Shown: piece after piece, positions 13,860-21,414 of the stretch | Numbering within the stretch: position 1 is the stretch's first letter | Layout of the letters: every line of letters begins with the position of its first letter | Source of the DNA: a virus | DNA length: 25,767 bases | IMG/VR virus record: IMGVR_UViG_3300009182_004041 | Location: 1-25,767 of that record | Reading direction: 5' to 3' (one strand) | Notes under the pieces: model-generated | What the model was told of the DNA's origin: nothing | The model's database searches: none | Seen by the model: only the letters and a program-made list of their open reading frames with translations | Position numbers and translations under genes: made by a program

Positions 13860-14910
13860 ATATTTTTCCAGCTGGACTAAGTGGAATTGTATCTACTGAT
13901 TTAAGTACAACTGGTTTACAATGTTTACCTAAACTTATTAAGAAGTTCTTAATACTATTTTCATCACATGCACCAACGTATAAACACTTAACCCTGTCAG
14001 TTCCAAATACAACACATTCTTTCATTCCGGAAATATTTTGTAATAGTTGTCGTTCTATACTTACAGGATTGATTTTAGAACCTTTGACATTAATTTGATC
14101 TCTACTACGGCCTAATATACGATAGTAGCCCATTTCATCTTGCTCAGCTAGGTCTCCTGTATCATACCAATCACCATGGCAAATATTAAAACCCTTGATC
14201 ATTAAATTACCATTTTCAATCTTAGCTTCTATGCCATCAGGCAGTCCTACTGTACCAACTCGTTGTGGACCAGCAAGTGGATTAGTGAAACAGTGACTCA
14301 TTGCCTCTGTCATGCCAAACGCTTCTACAATAGGCACATTAAACTTTGAGTTTAACTTGTGATACAAATCGGATGGCATAGGAGCACTGGCAGAGCGTAT
14401 AAATCTTAAATTGTCAAAATCTAATTCAGCAATAACCCTTAGTACATCAGGAATGGCCGTTATAAAAGTTGGCTTAGTGGATGGAAAGGTTTTAATATCT
14501 TTCATAGTAATGTAGGTAGTCTCACATCCTGCTAACTGTGTTGCCCAGTAAAAACCCTGTCCATGGGCATGCCATAGACTCATGATGCTGGTATATCTAT
14601 CGTTAGCTGTCAAATTGTATGAGCTAACGATGGTAGCAGCCATGTTGTTTAGCTGTGCTTGTGTGAAACTGCAAAACTTACTATCTCCTGTGGTACCTGA
14701 TGTATACCAAAGTACTCTTTCGTTAGGATAATCGTTGCCGTTTCTAACTTTTTCTTGATCTTTAGTAATGTATAAACTCCAGTCAGCGTTGTCTAAAAGA
14801 TATCTATTCCTAGCTTCAGGGGCATTAGGATTTATAATCATGATAGAATGATCTGTTAACTGAGGGATAAAGTGTTGTGGATTGTCAACACATAAGACGG
14901 CACGTTTCAT
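13831..14910 (-). CDS. Compact ANL-type adenylate-forming enzyme
   Basis: A 359-residue AMP-dependent synthetase/ligase, the only minus-strand gene here. Such enzymes activate a carboxylate with ATP as an acyl-adenylate, usually then passing it to CoA or a carrier. Motifs are complete: P-loop YTSGTTGDSK (69-78), HAHG (114-117), EAFGMTEA (196-203), YDTGD (249-253), GRSRDQINVKG hinge (267-277) and the C-terminal lysine in LSPAGK (K349). It is much shorter than the usual 500-550 residues: the P-loop is near residue 70 instead of ~160-190, so much of the N-terminal subdomain is missing. The ATG (14908-14910) follows a minus-strand late box by five bases, which predicts a leaderless late mRNA. No CoA-transfer partner or carrier protein is visible; the SGNH gene is the closest functional neighbour. 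Confidence 0.9.
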   Translation of the reverse strand: MKRAVLCVDNPQHFIPQLTDHSIMIINPNAPEARNRYLLDNADWSLYITKDQEKVRNGNDYPNERVLWYTSGTTGDSKFCSFTQAQLNNMAATIVSSYNLTANDRYTSIMSLWHAHGQGFYWATQLAGCETTYITMKDIKTFPSTKPTFITAIPDVLRVIAELDFDNLRFIRSASAPMPSDLYHKLNSKFNVPIVEAFGMTEAMSHCFTNPLAGPQRVGTVGLPDGIEAKIENGNLMIKGFNICHGDWYDTGDLAEQDEMGYYRILGRSRDQINVKGSKINPVSIERQLLQNISGMKECVVFGTDRVKCLYVGACDENSIKNFLISLGKHCKPVVLKSVDTIPLSPAGKISRALLDFCH

Positions 14911-14915
14911 AGGAA

Positions 14916-14923
14916 TATTTATA
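14916..14923 (-). promoter_or_regulatory. T4-type late promoter on minus strand
   Basis: On the minus strand this reads TATAAATA followed by TTCCT and then the ATG of the adenylating enzyme. Under the T4 rule the first transcribed base would be the A of that ATG. Together with the exact box, this is strong placement evidence. Confidence 0.7.
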
Positions 14924-14934
14924 TACCAAAATGC

Positions 14935-14963
14935 TTGTCACATTCTTTTTGTTATAGTACAAT
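14935..14963 (+). promoter_or_regulatory. Sigma70-type promoter, probably leaderless
   Basis: TTGTCA (14935-14940) and TACAAT (14958-14963) are separated by 17 bases. The ATG at 14969 begins six bases after the -10, where transcription is expected to start, and there is no ribosome-binding site between. It diverges from the minus-strand late promoter. Confidence 0.6.
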
Positions 14964-14968
14964 ACATT

Positions 14969-15430
14969 ATGACTAAATCCATTAACCAACTAATAGTAGT
15001 AACAGGAACCGACGATTATATGCCAACTCTACATGAAATTTTTGAACGACGGACGACAACTCAAGAAGAATATGATAGTCTTTATAACTCTGACAATCTA
15101 TACATTGCCTGGGCAAAGAAAAAAGATGATGCTCAATTAAGTGATTTTGTCAATGCTATTGACGCAGAGTATTACTTGTGGACTAATACTTTGACTGGCA
15201 CTAGTAAAAGTACATCTAAACTTAAAAATGATTCAGTAAATGGATCAATTCAGGGTCACATCTTTAGTGTCACAGCAAAGCAGATGGATCTATTTGAAAA
15301 AGTAGCACTAATGCCATCCATGAAATATGGATATCGCTTTGACAAACATGATATCAATGACCTTAAAGAAAAAGAAAAGCAAGCAATGATTGATGCTCTT
15401 AGCCGTCCAGATGAGGATAGTGATGATTGA
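14969..15430 (+). CDS. Hypothetical protein, first of a small-gene run
   Basis: A 153-residue soluble protein, likely alpha/beta, with an acidic C-terminus (RPDEDSDD). No domain is recognised. I start at ATG 14969 because the promoter -10 lies just upstream; the frame is open further upstream but that would put the promoter inside the gene. Its 3' end overlaps the next gene by eight bases. It opens a set of five closely packed small genes to 16622. Those starts overlap by 4 or 8 bases, so they are probably translated as a unit. Confidence 0.65.
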   Translation: MTKSINQLIVVTGTDDYMPTLHEIFERRTTTQEEYDSLYNSDNLYIAWAKKKDDAQLSDFVNAIDAEYYLWTNTLTGTSKSTSKLKNDSVNGSIQGHIFSVTAKQMDLFEKVALMPSMKYGYRFDKHDINDLKEKEKQAMIDALSRPDEDSDD

Positions 15431-15779
15431 TCATATTAAAGTAGGAGGACCATGGATAGAAATTTCAACTGTCAGTGGTAGCATACCATATATGCCACCT
15501 AGCTCTAACCCCATGCATGGTGCGGTTAGAGTTTCAAATGGACAACAAGAGTTTTGGAATGGCACTTCTTGGATGGTCATGTGCGGTGGGGGTGTAACAA
15601 TTGCGTTAACTAAACGTGCAGAAGCAATAATGGATTGGGCCGATAAGAAAATGGCACAAGAACATAGGGCAGAAGAATTGGCCAAAACTAAACCTGCAGT
15701 AGCAGATGCCCTTGCTGCTGCCAAACACGCACAAGAGCAACTTGATATTATATTACTATTAACTGAGGAAAATAAATGA
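15423..15779 (+). CDS. Hypothetical protein with aromatic N-domain and helical tail
   Basis: A 118-residue protein. Residues 1-60 are beta-prone with a FWNGTSWMVM motif; short motifs like this recur in phage structural or fibre-associated proteins, but the link is weak. Residues ~62-115 form one long Ala/Lys/Glu-rich helix, probably a coiled coil. I start at ATG 15423, eight bases inside the upstream gene, with AGGA-like bases in the preceding coding sequence; a longer N-terminal extension in the same frame is unlikely. The stop overlaps the next ATG (ATGA). Function unknown. Confidence 0.6.
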   Translation: MIDHIKVGGPWIEISTVSGSIPYMPPSSNPMHGAVRVSNGQQEFWNGTSWMVMCGGGVTIALTKRAEAIMDWADKKMAQEHRAEELAKTKPAVADALAAAKHAQEQLDIILLLTEENK

Positions 15780-15937
15780 GCACTCAAGAACTATTGAACG
15801 AAGCTATTAATCAATATGCCGATAAGGTTTGGAAAGAAAAACCAGGTAAGATGACACTTGAAAGAAGGCCATATGAACCAATTTGGAATGAAATCTGGCG
15901 GCTGTCTGGTATTATTATTAACGGAGAAGGTAAATGA
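15776..15937 (+). CDS. 53-residue hypothetical protein
   Basis: A short gene overlapped by ATGA junctions at both ends (15776-15779 and 15934-15937), the typical sign of a real gene in a coupled run. GAGGAAA lies just upstream as ribosome-binding site. The peptide is amphipathic with several Trp residues (VWKEK, IWNEIWRL) and a hydrophobic end (GIIING). No domain is recognised; function unknown. Confidence 0.65.
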   Translation: MSTQELLNEAINQYADKVWKEKPGKMTLERRPYEPIWNEIWRLSGIIINGEGK

Positions 15938-16317
15938 CACCAATGGTTAAAAACTTTGCTAAGTGTGGATGTGGTCGTACCAGAGATCTGGAAGGCTATT
16001 GCGATAGCAGTCACGCACTATCGGAAGAAGAATACGCAGCATTACAAGATATTGAAGAAATTGATTGGGGCGACGATGACGATGAAGAAATCAACTCAAT
16101 CAAAGTTGTTTTTGCGCCAGGATGTTTTGATAACTTTGATGGTACGCAAGAAGAACTTGAAAAACTCATTACAGACATTCAAGCAAAGTTTGCGGGTAAA
16201 ACTGGGGATGAAATCGAGAATATGGCAGATGTAGTAAATCTAGAAGATTTGATGCAAGAAGATCCAGAATTTGCCAAACATCTAATGAATCTTGATAATG
16301 AAAGGAAATTACAATGA
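15934..16317 (+). CDS. CDGSH-like iron-sulfur protein with acidic tail
   Basis: A 127-residue protein. Near the N-terminus C11-G-C13-G-R-T-R-D-L-E-G-Y-C23-D-S-S-H27 resembles the CDGSH motif CxCx2[ST]x3PxCDGSH, whose three Cys and one His hold a redox-active 2Fe-2S cluster. It differs by one extra residue between the cysteine pairs, no proline, and Ser in place of the CDGSH glycine. The rest is very acidic (WGDDDDEE at ~50) with predicted helices. The first step of the motif and the SHALSEEEY that follows agree with small CDGSH proteins I recall in phages. A zinc-binding knuckle is the alternative. It overlaps both neighbours by ATGA. Confidence 0.55.
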   Translation: MTPMVKNFAKCGCGRTRDLEGYCDSSHALSEEEYAALQDIEEIDWGDDDDEEINSIKVVFAPGCFDNFDGTQEELEKLITDIQAKFAGKTGDEIENMADVVNLEDLMQEDPEFAKHLMNLDNERKLQ

Positions 16318-16622
16318 AATGGGCTAAAAAATTACTGCTTAAATGGGTAGCAGACGCCCAACGTGAGCAGTACAATGAACCACACGTTGTGGAAGAAACA
16401 GATATGAAGTTGGCAAGTAATCAGGTGGATGATCATGAAATTAATATGGACAAGGCTGTTAAATTTTCCATGTTGCCCGCTCGTGGTGGATGTGTCCTAG
16501 AAATTAAATCATGGGATAAAAAAGAGCGTGAGTGGGATATCGTAGCTCATGTTATTCCAGAAGGTGAGGACATTGCTCATGCAGTAGGACAGTTGGTGTC
16601 AATGGAAATGCTTCGACGGTAA
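16314..16622 (+). CDS. Hypothetical protein, small soluble
   Basis: A 102-residue protein starting inside the stop of the CDGSH-like gene (ATGA), preceded by AAAGGAAA. A basic N-terminal helix (KWAKKLLLKW) is followed by an acidic linker and a beta-rich half (CVLEIKSWDKKEREWDIVAHVIPEG) ending in a helix. I recognise no family. It is the last gene before the gap containing the TAAATA boxes that precedes the sugar cassette. Confidence 0.6.
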   Translation: MKWAKKLLLKWVADAQREQYNEPHVVEETDMKLASNQVDDHEINMDKAVKFSMLPARGGCVLEIKSWDKKEREWDIVAHVIPEGEDIAHAVGQLVSMEMLRR

Positions 16623-16668
16623 CATCTTATACAGTAGTAAATAAAATTATTAACTACTAACATTATTC

Positions 16669-16676
16669 AGTAAATA
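16669..16676 (+). promoter_or_regulatory. Weak late-promoter-like box AGTAAATA
   Basis: AGTAAATA, followed by ACTC, matches six of eight bases of TATAAATA and lies 22 bases before the glycosyltransferase ATG; AAAGGAT (16687-16693) is the ribosome-binding site. A second TAAATA is at 16638-16643. These are the only promoter-like elements seen ahead of the sugar cassette, and both are imperfect. Confidence 0.35.
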
Positions 16677-16698
16677 ACTCAACTGTAAAAGGATAGAG

Positions 16699-17526
16699 AT
16701 GACCAGCACCACAAACGAATACAAAATAGCAGTATTATTACCAACTAGGGCTAGGACAACAGCATTAAAATTTAGTATTATCAGTGTCTTCAATCGCGCA
16801 CTTGATGTAGATTCAGTACAACTAGTGCTGGGATTTGACAATGATGACGAAGTGGGATTAAAATATTTTTCCACTGACATCCAACCTTGGTTAGAAGATA
16901 AAGGTGTAGCATATAGCGTAGTAGTATTTGAACCTATGGGCTATAATGGTTTGAATCGTTATTATAACGGTCTAGCAGTTCAAGCAAATGCCGATTGGTT
17001 ATTCGTATGGAATGATGATGCGCTTATGGAAACTACAGGCTGGGACAGAATTGTAACTAATCATGCCGGTCAATTCAAGTTGCTTAAGATTCATGTTCAC
17101 CGCGAACATCCTTATTCAATTTTTCCTATATATCCCAAGGAATGGTATGATTTATTTGGATTTGTATCTCGACACCAAATGACTGACGCTGAACTCAGCC
17201 AGATTGCTTATATGCTAGACATTATGGAAATTGTAGAAATTTATGCTACGCATGACAGACATGATTTAACTGGCAATAATAATGACACAACTTATCAAAA
17301 ACGTGATATACTAGAAGGGAATCCTAATAACCCACTAGACTTCCATCACTTTTCGTATGGCAATGGCAGAGTAGCAGATACTAATGTTATTGCTGCCTAT
17401 TTAGAATCTAAAAATGTAGACATTACATTTTGGAATAATGTTAAAGCAGGAAAACAAGATCCCTGGGAAAAACTCAGGGCCAATGATATCAACAAACAAA
17501 TGACACAAACAACGGTAAAAAGATAA
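16699..17526 (+). CDS. GT2-like glycosyltransferase
   Basis: A 275-residue protein with a GT-A fold signature. IAVLLPTRAR at the N-terminus is the usual nucleotide-binding strand of family 2 enzymes. LVLGFDNDDEVG lies at ~42-53, and N105-D106-D107 after the strand WLFVW is the DxD-type metal and donor-sugar site. It has no membrane helix, so the acceptor is cytoplasmic: DNA, protein, nucleotide or a lipid at the membrane. The C-terminal ~100 residues (SRHQMTDAELSQI and onward) are probably acceptor-specific. It is the first gene of the sugar cassette, joined to the next by TAATG at 17524-17528. Likely late-expressed. Fold confident; donor inferred from the cassette and acceptor unknown. Confidence 0.75.
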   Translation: MTSTTNEYKIAVLLPTRARTTALKFSIISVFNRALDVDSVQLVLGFDNDDEVGLKYFSTDIQPWLEDKGVAYSVVVFEPMGYNGLNRYYNGLAVQANADWLFVWNDDALMETTGWDRIVTNHAGQFKLLKIHVHREHPYSIFPIYPKEWYDLFGFVSRHQMTDAELSQIAYMLDIMEIVEIYATHDRHDLTGNNNDTTYQKRDILEGNPNNPLDFHHFSYGNGRVADTNVIAAYLESKNVDITFWNNVKAGKQDPWEKLRANDINKQMTQTTVKR

Positions 17527-18755
17527 TGAGTAAAATCACAGAAAGTAAACATTTATGGCAATGTGTAATCAGCAATGCTCCAGTGACCAAGATTTTAGAT
17601 TTTGGGCAACATGCATACGCTGATACATTCATTGCTGAAAATCAATTAAATTTATCTGAGCCTGTATTCCCGCTCCAGTTATATTTAAGTTCGGAATCAG
17701 GTGGCATTCAACTGGGTTATGCCAGTGATGCCAAGGATCGCTATAACTTGTATAGTTATAGTTATACCAGTTCCAATTCTAAGACAGCAAGAGATCACTG
17801 GGACGAATATGCCACTACCATCAAGAATAAATTTAATCCTAGGGGATTAGTTGTAGAGATTGGTAGCAATGACGGATATCTAATCAAACAATTCCAAGAA
17901 GATGGTGTCACTGCCCTAGGTGTTGACTCATCCAAAGACATGTGTAAAATTGCCAAGGCAGCAGGAGTTAACACAGTTAAAGGATTGTTTAACATTGAAT
18001 TAGCTGATAAGCTAGAATACAAACATGGAAGAGCAAATTTGATCATGGCTAATAATGTATTCAATCATGCCAATGATCCTATTGAGTTTGCAGTAGGTAT
18101 TACACATTTGCTAGACAAAGAAGGTTTGTTTGTCTTTGAAGTACCATACTGGGCCAGCATGGTTGAAAGCGGTCGTTTTATGGACATGGTGTACCACGAA
18201 CATATTTCTTACTTTACGGTTAAGAGTGTTTGGAATTTGCTACAGCAAGTTGGAATGACAATTGTAGATTATGATGTGGTTGATTACCACGGTGGAAGTC
18301 TGCGTGTTATTGCTAAAATGGATACCGGTAATGGAATGCCAGTTCTAGTACAAAGTGCAATTGAAAAAGAAACAGCAATGGGTTTGTTTAGTTATAAATT
18401 TTATAACAAGCTACAGACAAAATTTGAACAACAGCGCAATGAGTGGCTTCGCAAATTTTACCAAATTCTAGCTGATGAGCCAGATGCCGTTATTATTGGC
18501 GTGGGCGCAGCCGCAAAGGCAAATACCTGGCTCAACTGGCACAAACTAGATAAGACTCTCCTACATTGTATTACTGATTCTAGTGAATTTAAACAGGGTA
18601 AATATACTCCACTATCACGAATTCCTATTAAGGGTGACGAAGAATTTGCGCTACATGAAAAACCATATGCGTTAGTATTAAGCTGGAACATCGGCGAACC
18701 ACTAAAGCAAGCGTTACTAAAAATTAATCCAAATACAAGGTTTCTATCACAATGA
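17526..18755 (+). CDS. Nucleotide-sugar C-methyltransferase-like protein (TylC3/TcaB9 type)
   Basis: A 409-residue protein with the three-part plan of sugar C-methyltransferases that make branched-chain deoxysugars. The SAM-binding motif is VVEIGSNDG (109-117). Y223-H-E-H226 is the catalytic cluster; TcaB9 uses a Tyr/Glu/His set at nearly the same positions. HGGSLR and a C-terminal Rossmann-like half (VIIGVGAAAKANTW) are also conserved. The N-terminal zinc-binding part has decayed: where relatives carry two CxxC pairs, this one has C-V-I-S near residue 13 and no Cys in the second pair (LYLSSESGG). The catalytic core looks intact. Substrate would be a 4-keto NDP-sugar, with methylation normally at C3. 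It overlaps both neighbours, so translation is coupled within the cassette. Confidence 0.85.
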   Translation: MSKITESKHLWQCVISNAPVTKILDFGQHAYADTFIAENQLNLSEPVFPLQLYLSSESGGIQLGYASDAKDRYNLYSYSYTSSNSKTARDHWDEYATTIKNKFNPRGLVVEIGSNDGYLIKQFQEDGVTALGVDSSKDMCKIAKAAGVNTVKGLFNIELADKLEYKHGRANLIMANNVFNHANDPIEFAVGITHLLDKEGLFVFEVPYWASMVESGRFMDMVYHEHISYFTVKSVWNLLQQVGMTIVDYDVVDYHGGSLRVIAKMDTGNGMPVLVQSAIEKETAMGLFSYKFYNKLQTKFEQQRNEWLRKFYQILADEPDAVIIGVGAAAKANTWLNWHKLDKTLLHCITDSSEFKQGKYTPLSRIPIKGDEEFALHEKPYALVLSWNIGEPLKQALLKINPNTRFLSQ

Positions 18756-19159
18756 AATGTTACAACGTTGCTATCAACACAGAACCAGGCCTAGGCTCAT
18801 TCGATGATGAGCGTGGATCTATCGTAGATATCTTTTACAAGAAATCTATTAATCACGGCTGTATCATTAGTAATAATCCAGGTGCGGTGCGTGGTAACCA
18901 TTATCACAACCATACAATTCAATATACGTATGTTCTAGCAGGTGGATTAACTTATTACTCTCAGCCCGTAGATAAATCAGAACCAGTTTCAGCTTATGAA
19001 GCTGTTCCTGGAGATTTTATCATCAGTGATCCAAAAGAAATTCATGCTATGAAATCTGGTGAGCATGGATGTGTTTTTATAGCCTTTGCTGAAGGTCCCC
19101 GTGGTGGCGAAGATTACGAAACAGATACAGTAAGAGTTGATTCTATTATTCCAGAATGA
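18752..19159 (+). CDS. Cupin-fold sugar-isomerase-like protein
   Basis: A 135-residue single-domain cupin. Motif 1 is RGNHYHNHTIQYTYVLAGG, with His ligands in the HYH stretch; motif 2 is GDFIISDPKEIHAM. DERGSIVDIF near the N-terminus resembles the opening of dTDP-4-keto-sugar 3,5-epimerases (RmlC) and FdtA/QdtA-type 3,4-ketoisomerases and WbmH/CapF-type cupins. Between a sugar C-methyltransferase and an SDR, epimerising or isomerising a keto-sugar is the natural role. It has a 4-base ATGA overlap at each end. Which of the related reactions it performs cannot be told by eye. Confidence 0.75.
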   Translation: MKCYNVAINTEPGLGSFDDERGSIVDIFYKKSINHGCIISNNPGAVRGNHYHNHTIQYTYVLAGGLTYYSQPVDKSEPVSAYEAVPGDFIISDPKEIHAMKSGEHGCVFIAFAEGPRGGEDYETDTVRVDSIIPE

Positions 19160-19749
19160 AAGTAGTTATATTTGGTGGTAAAGGTGGTATAGGTAGTGCT
19201 ACTTGTGCTGCATTTGATGCAGCTGGATATACGGTATATTCTATTAGTAGTAAACAAATTGACTTTGAATGGATACAAAGTCAGCCTCAAGTAGATGAGT
19301 TATTAAGAAAAATTATGCCTGACGTGGTTGTTAACTGTGTCGGGCATTTTGACGATACCAATAAAGAAACTCATTTTAAAACTATGAACATTAATGTTGG
19401 CTCTAACTGGAGCATTATCAAACATTACATGGAAAATAAAAGCACCAAACCAGTAAAAATTATTATGGTAGGATCTAGTTCCTATAACTCAGTAAGAAAG
19501 AGCTATATTTTATACGCTGCCAGTAAAACCGCACTATATAATGTATGGCAAGGAGCTTGCGAGTATTTTTTAGGATCTAATATAACATTAGGGCTAATTA
19601 ATCCTGTAAGAACTCGTACACCAATGATAGATATGTCAACTAAAGCTATTTGCCTAGAGCCAGATGAAGTAGCGCAAGCAATTTTAAACATGACATCAAC
19701 TGAAGGTAATGAATTAGTTGATATGAAGTATCCAGAGGAAATAAAATGA
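19156..19749 (+). CDS. Short-chain dehydrogenase/reductase (SDR)
   Basis: A 197-residue classical SDR. The cofactor-binding motif is GGKGGIG near residues 8-14, then VNCVG and the active-site serines in GSSSY, then Y120-A-A-S-K124 as the catalytic YxxxK. NPVRTRTPM follows, typical after the active site. It is slightly shorter than the usual ~250, lacking the C-terminal segment that shapes substrate specificity. In this cassette it probably reduces a keto-sugar intermediate with NAD(P)H. It is embedded between the cupin and the dehydrogenase by 4-base overlaps. Confidence 0.85.
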   Translation: MKVVIFGGKGGIGSATCAAFDAAGYTVYSISSKQIDFEWIQSQPQVDELLRKIMPDVVVNCVGHFDDTNKETHFKTMNINVGSNWSIIKHYMENKSTKPVKIIMVGSSSYNSVRKSYILYAASKTALYNVWQGACEYFLGSNITLGLINPVRTRTPMIDMSTKAICLEPDEVAQAILNMTSTEGNELVDMKYPEEIK

Positions 19750-20522
19750 AAATTGGAATTATAGGCAAGGGAACGGTAGGCAAGGCAGTATACGAAGGTC
19801 TTAATCATCTAGGACATGAAATGAGTTTTTTTGATCCAGCATATGATGGATCAACAATCAATGATATCTTAGGCACAGATTGTGTGTTTATCAGTGTACC
19901 AACTAATCAAGCTGCAAATGGAGATTGTGATACTAGTATTGTAGAAAGTGTTATATCAGCATTACACGCAGCTGAATATAAGGGTCTAGTTAGTATTAAA
20001 AGTACAGTAGTACCTGGCACATGTGATCGCTTATCAGCAGAATATCCTAAACTACGTATTTGCTCAGTGCCAGAATTTCTTCGTGCAAAGACAGCATTAG
20101 CTGATTTTATGTACAATCATGATCTTCTAATTATCGGCAGTACTCGTGATGAAGATTATGTCATGATGAAAGCAATACACGGTAACTTGCCAAAGAATGT
20201 TGCATGTGTTAAACCAGCAGAGGCAGAAGTTGTAAAATATTTTAACAATGTAAATCATGCTACCCAAATTATATTTGCCAACATTGCATATGAAGTATGT
20301 AAAAAACTAGGTGTAGATTACAACAATGTATATAACGCTATCATTCAACGTGATAGTATCAACCCTGCTTATCTAATGTGTAATGAGAACCTTCGTGGTT
20401 TCGGCGGACATTGTTTGCCAAAAGATACAAGTGCATGGAACAATCTTGTTAAAAGTTTAGGACTAGAGTTTTCAATGATTCAAGCTCTTATTGATGATAA
20501 CGCAAAGGTGAATAATGAGTAA
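19746..20522 (+). CDS. Short UDP-glucose/GDP-mannose dehydrogenase-like enzyme
   Basis: A 258-residue member of the nucleotide-sugar 6-dehydrogenase family, which oxidises the C6 hydroxyl of UDP-glucose or similar to a carboxylate using two NAD+. The N-terminal GxGxVG is IGKGTVG; VPTN, KSTVVPGT and PEFLR follow. The central helix has VKYFNNVNHA and the catalytic cysteine is C223 in GFGGHCLPKD. Usual members are 390-450 residues; the C-terminal nucleotide-sugar-binding domain is absent here. The stop is clean and the next gene starts eight bases before it, so this is the gene's design and not a recent break. Probable product: a UDP-uronic acid feeding the next enzyme. Confidence 0.85.
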   Translation: MKIGIIGKGTVGKAVYEGLNHLGHEMSFFDPAYDGSTINDILGTDCVFISVPTNQAANGDCDTSIVESVISALHAAEYKGLVSIKSTVVPGTCDRLSAEYPKLRICSVPEFLRAKTALADFMYNHDLLIIGSTRDEDYVMMKAIHGNLPKNVACVKPAEAEVVKYFNNVNHATQIIFANIAYEVCKKLGVDYNNVYNAIIQRDSINPAYLMCNENLRGFGGHCLPKDTSAWNNLVKSLGLEFSMIQALIDDNAKVNNE

Positions 20523-21414
20523 AATCTTAGTAACAGGTGCCAGTGGATTATTAGGCACAGAATTTTGCCACCAGCTTAAAGCGACAGGTAACGAAGTCTG
20601 GGCGGTTGATAATCATAGTCGCAGTGAAACTATTCCTCCTTGTGATGAATGGTATAAAATGGATTTGTTGGCAAATGATAGATTTATTGGACTATCATCA
20701 TTACCCCGTGATTTTGATTACATTTACCATTATAGTGCTATTAACGGCACCACTAACTTTTATAAAATGCCAAATAAGGTATTGGAAAACAACTTTATCA
20801 GTGATATCAATATATTCAATTTTGCCGCCAAGTGTAAAAATCTTAAGCGGTTAGTATATGCATCAAGCTCTGAAGTTGTCGCTGATGATCCTGTTAGTCC
20901 TGTTACCGAAAACTCAGATGTATTCATTAAAGATATACATAACGCACGCTGGAGTTATCGTTTAGCTAAGATTACCAGTGAAAACTTTCTGGCTAATTCT
21001 GAATTGCCTTATGTTATGCTGCGGTACTTCAATGTATATGGCGAGAATTCAAAACAAGGGCACTTTCTTGGTGATCAAATTAATAAGATTAAGAATGGTG
21101 TATTCTCAGTCATTGGTTCCCATGAAACACGATCATTCTGTCATGTAAGTGATGCTATTCGTGCCAGTATCTATGTCACCGAAAATGCCAATCGTGTACT
21201 AGTAAATGTTGGAAATGATCGTGAAATATCAATTGGTGATGCTGTTCGTGTTATCGCAAATGAACTGGGTCACCCTGATGCTGTATTTGAAGAGCTACCC
21301 AGTATGCCAGGATCTGTGGCTAATCGTCGTCCTGATCTTACTAAGCTGCGTGAAATTATGCCTGATTACAATCCTTTGAGTTTTGAAGAGGGTATTCGGC
21401 AAATTTTAAATTGA
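20515..21414 (+). CDS. NAD-dependent epimerase/dehydratase, extended SDR
   Basis: A 299-residue extended SDR of the nucleotide-sugar epimerase/dehydratase/decarboxylase group. TGASGLLG (7-14) binds NAD, ASSSEV contains the active-site serine, and Y148-R-L-A-K152 is the catalytic YxxxK; RYFNVYGE and FCHVSDAI are the usual later motifs. Its position after a UDP-sugar dehydrogenase suggests a UDP-glucuronate decarboxylase or 4-epimerase (to UDP-xylose, UDP-galacturonate or a keto-sugar), but specificity cannot be read from the sequence. It starts inside the dehydrogenase gene (overlap 20515-20522) and closes the cassette. Its stop overlaps the -35 of the following promoter. Confidence 0.85.
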   Translation: MSKILVTGASGLLGTEFCHQLKATGNEVWAVDNHSRSETIPPCDEWYKMDLLANDRFIGLSSLPRDFDYIYHYSAINGTTNFYKMPNKVLENNFISDINIFNFAAKCKNLKRLVYASSSEVVADDPVSPVTENSDVFIKDIHNARWSYRLAKITSENFLANSELPYVMLRYFNVYGENSKQGHFLGDQINKIKNGVFSVIGSHETRSFCHVSDAIRASIYVTENANRVLVNVGNDREISIGDAVRVIANELGHPDAVFEELPSMPGSVANRRPDLTKLREIMPDYNPLSFEEGIRQILN

